Positions 26,957 through 35,191 of a stretch of DNA of 64,000 nt are shown here, one piece after another. The notes below the pieces were generated by a model that was not told where the DNA came from, did no database searches, and saw only the letters and a program-made list of their open reading frames with translations. Position 1 is the first letter of the stretch. Each line of letters begins with the position of its first letter. The stretch lies in contig OY970262.1 of NCBI GenBank assembly GCA_963715655.1, forward strand, positions 868,001-932,000, given 5' to 3'. Both the position numbers and the translations under genes were made by a program. This DNA comes from JANQPD01 sp963715655 (lineage in GTDB: Bacteria > Bacteroidota > Bacteroidia > Flavobacteriales > Schleiferiaceae).

Positions 26957-27754
26957 ATGGAGCACGAAAAGGTGGTTTCGCACATTGTAAATTGGATGCT
27001 AGCCTATGCCAATTCAGCTAAAAGTTCAGGATTTGTGGTAGGTGTATCTGGTGGTATTGATTCTGCACTCACAAGTACGCTAGCCGCAAAAACAGGGTTA
27101 AAAACTGTGTTGGTAGAAATGCCCATACATCAGGATGCAAAGCAAGTTACGCGCGCTCAAAATCACATTGCTTTGTTAAAAAAGCGTTTTTCCAACGTTA
27201 CGGATGTAGCGGTAAACCTTACTTCTGTTTACGATAGGCTTGTAGATGTGCTTCCGGCCAATGAGGAAACCGCGGCTAAAACGATGGCCTTGGTAAATTC
27301 TAGAGCCCGCCTACGTATGACAACCTTATATTATTTTGCCGGGCTACACGGTTTGTTAGTGGCTGGTACTGGTAATAAAGTGGAGGATTTTGGTGTTGGT
27401 TTTTATACCAAATATGGCGATGGAGGTGTAGATTTAAGCCCAATAGCTGATCTATTAAAAACAGAAGTTCAAGCATTAGCGAAGCATTTAGGCGTACTTC
27501 CGGAAATTTTAGAAGCACCACCAACGGATGGGTTATGGGGTGATGATAGGACGGACGAAGACCAAATTGGTGCAACATATCCGGAATTAGAATGGGCAAT
27601 GGCGCAACAAGAACTAGGTAAAACTGAAGCTGATTTTAAAGAGAGAGAAGCGGAGGTTATGAAAATATATCTGCGTTTGAATCGTGCAAATCAACATAAA
27701 ATGCAGCCAATTCCTATTTGTGTAATTCCAACATATCTTAAAACAAAAGATTGA
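26957..27754 (+). CDS. nadE: Ammonia-dependent NAD+ synthetase
   Basis: Amidates deamido-NAD to NAD+ with ATP, the last step of NAD synthesis. 265 residues without a glutaminase domain, so it uses free ammonia. The ATP pyrophosphatase P-loop is VGVSGGIDSALTS (about 28-40); the family signatures GTGNKVEDFGVGFYTKYGDGGVDLSPIADLLKTEV (in part) and PTDGLWGDDRTDEDQ are present. It starts three bases after the barrel gene. Confidence 0.96.
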   Translation: MEHEKVVSHIVNWMLAYANSAKSSGFVVGVSGGIDSALTSTLAAKTGLKTVLVEMPIHQDAKQVTRAQNHIALLKKRFSNVTDVAVNLTSVYDRLVDVLPANEETAAKTMALVNSRARLRMTTLYYFAGLHGLLVAGTGNKVEDFGVGFYTKYGDGGVDLSPIADLLKTEVQALAKHLGVLPEILEAPPTDGLWGDDRTDEDQIGATYPELEWAMAQQELGKTEADFKEREAEVMKIYLRLNRANQHKMQPIPICVIPTYLKTKD

Positions 27755-27801
27755 TTTTAAGTATATTAAAACAGAACATAACTATGCAAAAGTTTTTTGT
27801 C

Positions 27802-27809
27802 TACTTTTG
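27802..27809 (+). promoter_or_regulatory. Promoter -7 element of the NarL-type regulator
   Basis: TACTTTTG matches TAnnTTTG exactly, 32 bases before the ATG at 27842. It falls inside the longer open frame from 27797, so translation cannot start upstream of it on this transcript. Confidence 0.5.
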
Positions 27810-27841
27810 CTTTTAAGAAATTTCCTACAAACGAACAAACA

Positions 27842-28462
27842 ATGATAAGAATATTACTTGCAGATGACCACGCAGTAGTTAGAAAAGGCTTGCAGCTTTT
27901 TATTGGCTACGAGGATAATCTAAAGTTGATGGGGGAGGCCTCAGACGGTGAAGAATTATTAGAAATGGTCAAGAATCATGAAGCCGATGTATTATTGCTT
28001 GATTTGGATATGCCCAAGATGAATGGTATTACTGCCATTAGAAAAATTAAGGAATTGGCACCTGATTTAAAAATTATTGTGTTAACCATGCATCCGGAGG
28101 ATATTTACGGAAAAACAGCCATGCAAATGGGTGCTAGCGGGTATATGATTAAAGATGAAGAGCCTAAAAAATTGGTAGCTGCTATAAATGCAGTATTTGA
28201 AGGAGAGCAGATTTTTAGTGAAGATCTGATGAACAACAAAAGAAAAAACAAGCCAATAAAATTGAGTCAGCGAGAAATAGAAGTGCTTAAACTACTTTCT
28301 ACCGGCAAGTCTAATAAAGATATTTCTGAAGAACTTGAGATTAGCGATAAAACCGTAAGTACCTATAAGCTGCGTTTATTGAATAAGATTGGAGCAAAAT
28401 CAGTTGTAGATTTAATAAATTTTTCTACTAATTATCCTCAAATTTTGCAAGGTCGCAGGTAG
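27842..28462 (+). CDS. NarL/FixJ-family response regulator
   Basis: 206 residues. The receiver domain (1-120) has the acidic pair (LLADDHAVV), phospho-acceptor Asp in VLLLDLDMPKMNG and the conserved Lys in MIKDEEPKK. The LuxR-type helix-turn-helix (about 143-206) is LSQREIEVLKLLSTGKSNKD then ISDKTVSTYKLRLLNKIG. No histidine kinase is adjacent, so it is an orphan. ATG at 27842 replaces the TTG at 27797 because the promoter element lies between them. Confidence 0.93.
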   Translation: MIRILLADDHAVVRKGLQLFIGYEDNLKLMGEASDGEELLEMVKNHEADVLLLDLDMPKMNGITAIRKIKELAPDLKIIVLTMHPEDIYGKTAMQMGASGYMIKDEEPKKLVAAINAVFEGEQIFSEDLMNNKRKNKPIKLSQREIEVLKLLSTGKSNKDISEELEISDKTVSTYKLRLLNKIGAKSVVDLINFSTNYPQILQGRR

Positions 28463-28549
28463 TGTATTTTCTTATATACCTAAGTTCGATTAATACTAAA
28501 ATAAACTAATCTGATAATTAGTGGCTTAATAGCTTAAAAGCAACAAGCG

Positions 28550-28618
28550 AGCCCCCCAACCCCCGAAGGGGGAGTAGCGACACATGCAGCAAACTCCCCC
28601 TTCGGGGGTAGGGGGGCT
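28550..28618. repeat. GC-rich 26-bp inverted repeat
   Basis: Two 26-base arms (28550-28575 and 28593-28618) are inverted copies with one mismatch and a 17-base loop. Each arm also folds alone, since it contains CCCCC GAA GGGGG. It is by far the most GC-rich spot of this AT-rich intergenic region. The shape matches dispersed REP-like palindromes known from Bacteroidota genomes; whether it recurs elsewhere cannot be seen here. It could stop transcription from the regulator upstream. Confidence 0.85.
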
Positions 28619-28684
28619 TTAGAATAGTTTAAATGCTCATATTTAGTTATATAAAAATCGAACTCAGGTTATATAGCATTTTAT

Positions 28685-28715
28685 AAAAGCCTCATCTATA
28701 AACGATGAGGCTTTT
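28685..28715. terminator. Strong bidirectional hairpin terminator
   Basis: A perfect 12-bp stem, AAAAGCCTCATC (28685-28696) with GATGAGGCTTTT (28704-28715), loop of seven bases, A-run before and T-run after. It isolates der from the upstream regulator. Confidence 0.75.
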
Positions 28716-28717
28716 GC

Positions 28718-28746
28718 TTTGTATCTCTGTGCTTTATGTACTTTTG
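28718..28746 (+). promoter_or_regulatory. Full Bacteroidota promoter of der
   Basis: TTTG at 28718-28721, 17 bases, then TACTTTTG at 28739-28746. Both boxes match consensus. The ATG at 28736 lies inside this promoter, so the true der start must be downstream. Confidence 0.65.
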
Positions 28747-28768
28747 CACCCTTCAAAAAAAAGTAAAA

Positions 28769-30073
28769 GTGCCAAATATTGTAGCCATAGTAGGTCGTCC
28801 TAACGTAGGTAAATCCACACTCTTCAATCGTCTTACCCAAAAGCGAGATGCTATTGTAGATAGTGTATCGGGGGTAACCCGAGACCGTATTTACGGACAG
28901 TTTGAATGGATTGGTCGTGATTTTTCAGTAATAGATACCGGTGGTTATATACAAGGTAGCGATGATATATTTGAAGGAGAAATTCGTAAGCAGGTAGAAA
29001 TTGCTGTAGAAGAGGCGGGCTTAATAATGTTTGTAGTAGATGCCGAAGCCGGAATTACCGGTATGGATCAAGAGGTTGCTGGATTATTGAGAAAAGCTAA
29101 AAAACCTGTTTTATTGGTTGCCAATAAGGTAGATAATGCCATGCGCCAAACCATGAGTGCTGAGTTTTATAGCTTGGGTTTAGGAGATCCATACGATATT
29201 TCGGCTATAAACGGTAGTGGTACGGGCGAATTATTAGACGAATTGGTAAAGCAATTACCAGAAGATAATGAAATTGAAGATTTAAATTTACCGTGCATTG
29301 CCGTGGTAGGTCGCCCAAATGTGGGTAAGTCTTCTTTTATAAACGCACTCACCAATCAAGAGCGCAATATTGTAACGGATATAGCAGGAACCACCAGAGA
29401 TAGTATTCACACGCATTATAACATGTACAACAAAGATTTTTTGTTGATAGATACAGCTGGAGTGCGTAAAAAAACCAAGGTGCATGAAAACCTTGAGTTT
29501 TATTCTGTGATGCGTTCCATCAGAACTATTGAAAATTCTGATGTTTGTCTGTTGTTAATTGATGCTGTACGTGGCATAGAATCTCAAGATTTAGCGATTT
29601 TCAATTTGGCCAATAAAAACCGTAAGGGAATTGTAATATTGGTAAATAAGTGGGATTTAATTGAGAAGGAAACCAATACGGCAGACCAGTTTAAAAAGGT
29701 GATTTTAAAAAGATTGGAGCCTTTTACGGATATTCCAATCATATTTATGAGTGCTTTAAATAAGCAACGTATTTTCCAAGCTATTGAAGAAGCAATAGCG
29801 GTGCATGATAGACGCGTGAGCCGTATAAGCACTTCTAGGTTAAATGAAATTATGCTACCAATTATTCAGAATTTTCCTCCACCGGCCAGCAAAGGCAAGT
29901 ACGTAAAAATTAAATTTTGCACGCAACTGCCAACCAAAACACCCACATTTGCCTTTTTTGCCAATCTTCCACAATACGTAAAAGAGCCTTATAAGCGCTT
30001 TTTAGAGAATAAAATGCGAGAAGAATTTGACTTCACAGGTGTACCACTTCAAATTTTTATTCGGAAGAAGTAA
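28769..30073 (+). CDS. der: Ribosome biogenesis GTPase Der (EngA)
   Basis: A double-GTPase protein needed for 50S assembly. 434 residues. First G domain: VAIVGRPNVGKSTLFNRL, DTGGY, NKVD. Second: VAVVGRPNVGKSSFINAL, DTAGVRKK, NKWD. The C-terminal KH-like domain follows from about 350 (LNEIMLPIIQNFPPP, VKIKFCTQLPTKTPTFAFF). GTG at 28769 is chosen because it gives the usual xPNIVAIVGRPNVGKST start and because the ATG at 28736 lies within the -7 box. Confidence 0.97.
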   Translation: MPNIVAIVGRPNVGKSTLFNRLTQKRDAIVDSVSGVTRDRIYGQFEWIGRDFSVIDTGGYIQGSDDIFEGEIRKQVEIAVEEAGLIMFVVDAEAGITGMDQEVAGLLRKAKKPVLLVANKVDNAMRQTMSAEFYSLGLGDPYDISAINGSGTGELLDELVKQLPEDNEIEDLNLPCIAVVGRPNVGKSSFINALTNQERNIVTDIAGTTRDSIHTHYNMYNKDFLLIDTAGVRKKTKVHENLEFYSVMRSIRTIENSDVCLLLIDAVRGIESQDLAIFNLANKNRKGIVILVNKWDLIEKETNTADQFKKVILKRLEPFTDIPIIFMSALNKQRIFQAIEEAIAVHDRRVSRISTSRLNEIMLPIIQNFPPPASKGKYVKIKFCTQLPTKTPTFAFFANLPQYVKEPYKRFLENKMREEFDFTGVPLQIFIRKK

Positions 30074-30166
30074 ACGTATATTTTTTATTTTTTTTTAGCA
30101 TTATACGTATTTCTGCGTATTTCAGCATTCCATTTCCTATCGGTATTTAGCTAAAAATATAACAAT

Positions 30167-30649
30167 ATGAAAAACGGAATTAAACTTACCTTATGTGCAC
30201 TTGCCATATGCGCAATAGTATTTGCTTGCAGCAAAGAGGATGACGAAAAGAAAGACGAAAATACAGCTACCACCGGTTGCGTAAGCGGAGCAAGTTTTTG
30301 CATGACCTATGATGGAACAGTAAAATCAGGAACAGCTAAATTATTTGTAGCCAATAATACACGTTTCCGAATTTTTTGGGAGAATACAACCGCCAACGGT
30401 TTTGAGCAGGTAGAAATGGACATCTATGGAAATGCAGCAGGCACTTTTACTGTGGACACTACTAAACTTGCCGGCACAGCAGAATTTGAATATTTCTCTA
30501 CAAATCCACAAGCGTTAGAAGAAGGCGTTACAGGAACAGTAAATGTGAGTAGCTTTGACCCAACTGCTGGTGCCTCAGGTACTTTTACGCTTACTACTGC
30601 TAATGGTGTAAAAATTACCAACGGTAATTTTATTAATGCCAAGCCGTAG
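30167..30649 (+). CDS. Small lipoprotein of unknown function
   Basis: 160 residues. Lipoprotein signal CALAICAIVFACSKEDDEKK with lipid Cys at about residue 21, an acidic/basic spacer, then a beta-rich domain of about 120 residues (MTYDGTVKSGTAKLFV, ASGTFTLTTANGVKITNGNF). Two further cysteines (CVSGASFC) might pair. It resembles Bacteroidota surface lipoproteins with a single small beta domain; the exact family is not recognised. It is a single gene followed by a strong hairpin. Confidence 0.75.
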   Translation: MKNGIKLTLCALAICAIVFACSKEDDEKKDENTATTGCVSGASFCMTYDGTVKSGTAKLFVANNTRFRIFWENTTANGFEQVEMDIYGNAAGTFTVDTTKLAGTAEFEYFSTNPQALEEGVTGTVNVSSFDPTAGASGTFTLTTANGVKITNGNFINAKP

Positions 30650-30673
30650 GTTATTAGCAAAGATTTGATTTAA

Positions 30674-30716
30674 AAAATGCTTGATACTCTGGAATTTTCA
30701 GGGTATCAAGCATTTT
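30674..30716. terminator. Long hairpin terminator
   Basis: A perfect 14-bp stem (30674-30687 with 30703-30716, AAAATGCTTGATAC / GTATCAAGCATTTT), 15-base loop. It lies 25 bases past the lipoprotein stop and faces the end of gldA, so it may serve both directions. Confidence 0.75.
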
Positions 30717-30848
30717 GAATTGTACCCATGTGCATTTACATTTATACATGCGTGTAATTTTGTTAAAATCTAATTCGGGTCTTTTGGTTTGCAGAGTACA
30801 CTCACCACACCACCTTTAGACTTTCACCCACGCAGTACATTCTAAAAC

Positions 30849-31757
30849 TTACTTACTTTTCTCCGTTAGCTTTTGAAAATATTGCTCTAGGCTCTGTTCT
30901 TTTTGCTTCAATTCTAGCACCACCATTTGGGCATTTACGGCAAACTGAAAAACCGAAGTGCGCACATCTAAATCTGTAGCAGTAGTTATTTCCCATCGGT
31001 TATTACCTAAATCTTTCACTGCTTTTACGTCCAGTGCTTTTTTAAGCGCAGCGGCTGTGGTGGGTACATCAAACTCTACGGTAAAGTGTTTTTCTTTAGA
31101 TAAGTTTTTTAAAGAAGCCACCGGTTGGTCGGCCACTACTTCTCCCTTATTAATAATAATTACACGGTCGCACAAAACTTCCACTTCCTGCATAATATGC
31201 GTAGAAAGCATTACCGTTTTTTCCTTACCTATCTCTTTAATCAAATTTCGTATTTCCACCAATTGATTTGGGTCTAAGCCCGTGGTGGGTTCATCTAAAA
31301 TTAAAACTTCCGGATTGTGTAAAAGTGCTGCCGCCAAGCCTGCACGTTGGCGATACCCTTTACTCAACTGACCAAGTTTTTTATGTTGCTCAGGCGTAAG
31401 CCCAACTTTATCTATCATTTCTTGCACGGTAGCTTTGCTAATATTGCCGTGCATACTACCCATAAAATGCAAATATTCTTTCACGTACATTTCTAAATAC
31501 AGTGGATTGTGCTCGGGTAAATAGCCAACTTTTTGCCTTACTGCAAGTCCATCTTCATCAACTTTTATATCACAAATTTTTGCTGTCCCTTCACTTTGAG
31601 GAATATAGCAGGTTAAAATTTTCATCATGGTTGACTTTCCCGCGCCATTGGGCCCTAAAAATCCAACAATCTCTCCGCTCTTAATCTCAAAGCTTACATT
31701 GTTTAGTGCTCTTTGAGTTCCGTAAAGTTTACTTATTCCGCTTACGCTGATTGACAT
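30849..31757 (-). CDS. gldA: Gliding-motility ABC transporter ATP-binding protein GldA
   Basis: ATP-binding subunit of the GldAFG ABC transporter linked to gliding. 302 residues. Walker A is GFLGPNGAGKSTMMKIL, signature LSKGYRQRAGLAAAL, Walker B VLILDEPTTGLDPNQL, and H-loop LSTHIMQEVEVLCDRV. The GYLPEHNPLYLEMYVKEYL segment is typical of GldA. The C-terminal 80 residues form the extra domain of this family. The partner permeases gldF and gldG are not in the window. Confidence 0.9.
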   Translation of the reverse strand: MSISVSGISKLYGTQRALNNVSFEIKSGEIVGFLGPNGAGKSTMMKILTCYIPQSEGTAKICDIKVDEDGLAVRQKVGYLPEHNPLYLEMYVKEYLHFMGSMHGNISKATVQEMIDKVGLTPEQHKKLGQLSKGYRQRAGLAAALLHNPEVLILDEPTTGLDPNQLVEIRNLIKEIGKEKTVMLSTHIMQEVEVLCDRVIIINKGEVVADQPVASLKNLSKEKHFTVEFDVPTTAAALKKALDVKAVKDLGNNRWEITTATDLDVRTSVFQFAVNAQMVVLELKQKEQSLEQYFQKLTEKSK

Positions 31758-31819
31758 ATATAAGGTTTCCGCTTTTGTGTTTTACAAAGAAACGAAAAGA
31801 AGTGTCGCGCGGTTAATGT

Positions 31820-32932
31820 TTAGCAGTCGTCCAAATTATTGCTGTTTGTAAGAATAAAAGTACTGCCATTATATTTTATTAATCCTCCACGTAAGGTGCC
31901 AATCCAAAGTGTACCATCGGTAGCTTTAGTAATGCTTTGCAAGGTGTTAGTGGGCAAACCATTGTCCATGTTAAACACCTTAATTTCATTTCCATTATAC
32001 ATTAACGCTCCTTTAAACATGGTGGCAAACCAAATATTTCCTTCTGCATCCTCCTCAATATTCCAAATCCCGGTGGGTGAATAATCAGGGTTTGTTAAGT
32101 TAAGATTTTGCTGTGCTGCAAAATCAGTAAGCACCTTATTTTCATACGTATATAGGCCTCCTTTGTTGGTTCCTATCCAAAGCTTTTCATTACGATCGTT
32201 AAAAATACTAACCACCACACCGCTTGATGCAGGTATTTTTATTTGATTAAATTTTGTGCCATCATAGTGTAGTACGCCTGAACTAATGGTGCCAAACCAC
32301 ACATGGTTGTTTTTACCTTTTAAGGTGCTAAATACCCAATTAGGATTGTAATTCAAACTTTTTTCATCCGTTTGCTTAGGCAATTTCAATAGGTCAATAC
32401 TGCTGTTTCTTACTCTTGCCACAGTACCATCAGCACCTGCTCTAAACCATAAATCATTTGGTTTAACATCCCAATTTTCAGTAATCGTGTAGTTTATTTT
32501 TGCTTCTTCCTGTGAGTTAACTCCGTTTTCAAGTGGAAACCGTTTGATTTCGGTACCATCAATTTTGTTTAAGCTTGCGGTGGTTTGTATCCAAATCGTT
32601 CCAAAGGCATCTTCTTGAATATCTAGAACTTCCATTTCATTTTTGCCATCTAACTGTAAAAAGTTCGTGTAGCTGCTTTTTCCATCGTAAAGCGTTACAC
32701 CATTTCTTTTACTACCTATCCAAATTAAACTGCGGCTGTCTTCAAAAATTACCGTTACTGCACTATAAAAGTGAAAGCTTGTATCGGGATATACGTAAGG
32801 CTGAGCCATAAATTTCCCCGTGGCATTTTCTTCATATTCTAAATCAACTGCATTATTACCACCACATTGCGTGGCACCGTTTAATGTAACCAACAGAAGG
32901 GCACTGTTTAAAATCGCGATAAATTTTCCCAT
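31820..32932 (-). CDS. Beta-propeller sensor-like protein (Reg_prop repeats)
   Basis: 370 residues. After an N-terminal hydrophobic segment (about 5-20) and a Cys at residue 23 in a poor lipobox (ATQC), the protein consists of at least six propeller repeats of the two-component-regulator type: SLIWIGSKRNGVTLYDG, GTIWIQTT, HVWFGTISSGVLHYDG, KLWIGTNKGGLYTYE, NIWFATMFKGALMYNG, TLWIGTLRGGLIKYNG. These normally form the periplasmic sensing part of hybrid two-component systems, but here there is no kinase domain. It is divergent from a membrane-bound DNA-binding protein, its likely partner. TTG, 17 bases, TACATTCG forms a near-consensus promoter upstream. Confidence 0.82.
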   Translation of the reverse strand: MGKFIAILNSALLLVTLNGATQCGGNNAVDLEYEENATGKFMAQPYVYPDTSFHFYSAVTVIFEDSRSLIWIGSKRNGVTLYDGKSSYTNFLQLDGKNEMEVLDIQEDAFGTIWIQTTASLNKIDGTEIKRFPLENGVNSQEEAKINYTITENWDVKPNDLWFRAGADGTVARVRNSSIDLLKLPKQTDEKSLNYNPNWVFSTLKGKNNHVWFGTISSGVLHYDGTKFNQIKIPASSGVVVSIFNDRNEKLWIGTNKGGLYTYENKVLTDFAAQQNLNLTNPDYSPTGIWNIEEDAEGNIWFATMFKGALMYNGNEIKVFNMDNGLPTNTLQSITKATDGTLWIGTLRGGLIKYNGSTFILTNSNNLDDC

Positions 32933-33051
32933 GAGTTATATTTTTAGTTCTACAGCAACGAATGTAGATGTATTGGACTGCTACAAGCGTTAAACAATGT
33001 AAATTAACGTAAAACACCTTGTAAAATAAGGTTTTACGAAAGTTATTGAAA

Positions 33052-33059
33052 TAGATTTG
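33052..33059 (+). promoter_or_regulatory. Promoter -7 element almost touching the start codon
   Basis: TAGATTTG matches TAnnTTTG exactly, with four bases to the ATG at 33064. It predicts a leaderless transcript for the membrane-bound regulator. Confidence 0.45.
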
Positions 33060-33063
33060 CAGC

Positions 33064-33960
33064 ATGTATTTATCAAAATATTTAGTGGTGCTTTTTGCAA
33101 TAATGCTTAGCCTTTCGGCAGATGCACAACCGTATCCTGAAACGGAAACAGCTATAAGCAAAGCTGCGCTGCGTGCTGTGGGGCATCAATTACTTTTAGA
33201 GTCTGGAGATTCTACTTCTCGCGTTTTACCCATTACCGAGCTTGGCGGAGTGTATAAAATCACTTTTGAAAAAGAGTTTAGCTTTAATCCTGATTGGCTG
33301 GTTTCCATTTTTGACAAAGTTGTAAAAACTACTGAGCTACCTAACAGCTACTTGGTAGAAGTGAAAAAATGCGGCACTGATACAGTAATGTATAGCTACA
33401 GTGTAAATAAAAATAAATTTTCTGATGCTATTGTTTCCTGCTCTGGGCGCCTACAACCCCAAGGCTGTTATGTACTTTATTTTACTTCTTTAGCCTCTAA
33501 TGAAGCTATTGTGCAAACAGAATCTAGCACTTCAAATACCAAAAAACCATCTTATCTTATTTTTTATGTTTTAGTGAGTGTTCTGCTGGTGTTTCTATTT
33601 TTTATTTTTTGGAGAAAGTACGCGCATAGAAAAACAGATGCCGAAGTTTTGCCTCAAAATTACTTGTCCATAGGCATTTATCTTTTCAATCATGCAAGCA
33701 TGAAGTTGAAGTTACCAGAGTCAGAAACAGAACTATCTGGCAAGGAAGCTGATTTACTGTTGCTTTTACATACATCGGTAAACAAAACGTTGGCACGCGA
33801 CTATATTTTACAGGAAGTATGGGGCGATGAAGGCGCGTACGTAGGTAGAACGTTGGACGTGTTTATCTCTAAACTAAGAAAAAAGCTAGAACTAGATAAA
33901 AACGTAAAAATTATAAACGTGCGGGGTGTGGGATATAAGCTTTTAGTAGAAAGTGAGTAG
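33064..33960 (+). CDS. Membrane-bound winged-helix transcription regulator
   Basis: 298 residues with an unusual order: signal-like N-terminus (KYLVVLFAIMLSLSADAQ, about 5-22), a periplasmic domain (about 23-160) containing two Cys (KKCGTDTV, VSCSGRL), one transmembrane helix (LIFYVLVSVLLVFLFFIFW, about 163-181), then a cytoplasmic OmpR/PhoB-type winged helix (about 200-298: ELSGKEADLLLLLHTSVNKT, YILQEVWGDEGAYVGRTLDVFISKLRKKL, INVRGVGYKLL). This is the opposite topology to ToxR, whose DNA-binding domain is N-terminal. It has no receiver domain. It is divergent from a propeller protein 131 bases away, which may present the signal to it. Confidence 0.85.
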   Translation: MYLSKYLVVLFAIMLSLSADAQPYPETETAISKAALRAVGHQLLLESGDSTSRVLPITELGGVYKITFEKEFSFNPDWLVSIFDKVVKTTELPNSYLVEVKKCGTDTVMYSYSVNKNKFSDAIVSCSGRLQPQGCYVLYFTSLASNEAIVQTESSTSNTKKPSYLIFYVLVSVLLVFLFFIFWRKYAHRKTDAEVLPQNYLSIGIYLFNHASMKLKLPESETELSGKEADLLLLLHTSVNKTLARDYILQEVWGDEGAYVGRTLDVFISKLRKKLELDKNVKIINVRGVGYKLLVESE

Positions 33961-34227
33961 GACTTCAGGAGTAAGGACTAAAGAATGGTAAGGAGTAGAA
34001 AATTGAGCTTACCAAAATTTCCACATTACCAAAAGGAGCGTTTTAAAAGGTAAAGTAGGTTAATTTAGCGTACTTCTGGCGGATAAATCTTCATTAGTAA
34101 AATTACCTTAAACCTGTATGGAATAGCTCAAATTAAGACGACCCGATTTTTAGCCGATATTTTAATACCAAGCAACGGTAGTTTCAAATATTCTAAATGG
34201 AAACAGCTCAATCCAAACATTTACCGA

Positions 34228-34235
34228 TATTTTTG
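34228..34235 (+). promoter_or_regulatory. Promoter -7 element almost touching the rsgA start
   Basis: TATTTTTG matches TAnnTTTG, five bases before the ATG at 34241, predicting a leaderless mRNA. In the gap from 33961 I see only a short purine-rich stretch with AAGGAGTA-like steps. Confidence 0.45.
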
Positions 34236-34240
34236 CAGCT

Positions 34241-35191
34241 ATGCAGGGTACGGTTATTAAATCTACAGGAAGTTGGTATCGAGTAAAAACCCAAGATGGT
34301 ACTATATACGCGTGCCGCGTAAAAGGCAAGCTGCGTATAAGTGGAATTACCAGTACTAATCCTGTTTCGGTAGGCGATGCAGTTACCTTTGAGGAGGACC
34401 CAAATGTGGAAGGAGAAGGGGTAATAAGCGCCATAAAACCGCGTGCAAATTATATGGTGCGCAAATCTGTAAACCTTAGTAAGCGCACACATATTATTGG
34501 TGCTAATTTAGATTTAGCGGTGCTGATTGCTACTTTAGATTTTCCTAAAACATTTCCGCGCTTTATTGATAGGTTTTTGGCTACAGCCGAGGCTTACGAC
34601 ATACCCGCAGCGGTGGTTTTTAATAAGGTGGATTTATACTCAGACGAAACCATGGCTGATTTAGCTTTTTTTACAGCGGTATATCAAACTGCCGGCTATG
34701 AAGTACTACACGTTTCGGCTACCGAAAATATTGGTTTAGAGGATTTTAAAAGTTTGTTGCAAAACAAAAGAAGTTTATTAAGTGGCCATAGTGGTGTGGG
34801 TAAATCTACCTTGGTGAACAAGGTGGAGCCAACTTTAGATTTGAATACAAAAAAGATTAGTGATAGCCATCAGCAAGGGCAGCACACCACTACTTTTGCA
34901 GAAATGTTTGATTTAAGTTTTGGAGGTGAAATAATTGATTCACCCGGCATTAAAGGGTTTGGATTATTTGATATGGAACCTTCTGAAATTGGTGATTATT
35001 TTCCTGAAATTTTTGCTTTAAAGCAAAATTGTAAATACCATAATTGCTTGCATTTAGAAGAACCCGGCTGTGCCGTAAAAGTCGCGGTTGAAGCAAATGA
35101 ATTAGCCTATACCAGATATGAAAGTTATATAAGTTTTATAAAAAATGATGAAGATGAAACACAATACCGTACCGATGCTTACGCGGAATAA
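34241..35191 (+). CDS. rsgA: Ribosome small subunit-dependent GTPase RsgA
   Basis: A circularly permuted GTPase that checks 30S maturation. 316 residues: N-terminal OB fold (about 1-70, GSWYRVKTQDGTIYACRVKG), then the G4 motif FNKVD before the G1 P-loop SGHSGVGKSTLVNKV, G2/G3 DSPGIKGFG, and a C-terminal zinc motif (CKYHNCLHLEEPGC). Its 3' end overlaps the next gene by 17 bases. Confidence 0.97.
   Translation: MQGTVIKSTGSWYRVKTQDGTIYACRVKGKLRISGITSTNPVSVGDAVTFEEDPNVEGEGVISAIKPRANYMVRKSVNLSKRTHIIGANLDLAVLIATLDFPKTFPRFIDRFLATAEAYDIPAAVVFNKVDLYSDETMADLAFFTAVYQTAGYEVLHVSATENIGLEDFKSLLQNKRSLLSGHSGVGKSTLVNKVEPTLDLNTKKISDSHQQGQHTTTFAEMFDLSFGGEIIDSPGIKGFGLFDMEPSEIGDYFPEIFALKQNCKYHNCLHLEEPGCAVKVAVEANELAYTRYESYISFIKNDEDETQYRTDAYAE

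Noticed and set aside
27797..27841. N-terminal extension of the NarL-type regulator from TTG
   Set aside because: The promoter box lies inside it, and the receiver domain begins at the ATG at 27842.
28736..28768. Upstream ATG start of der
   Set aside because: It lies inside the TACTTTTG promoter box; the GTG at 28769 gives the conserved N-terminus.
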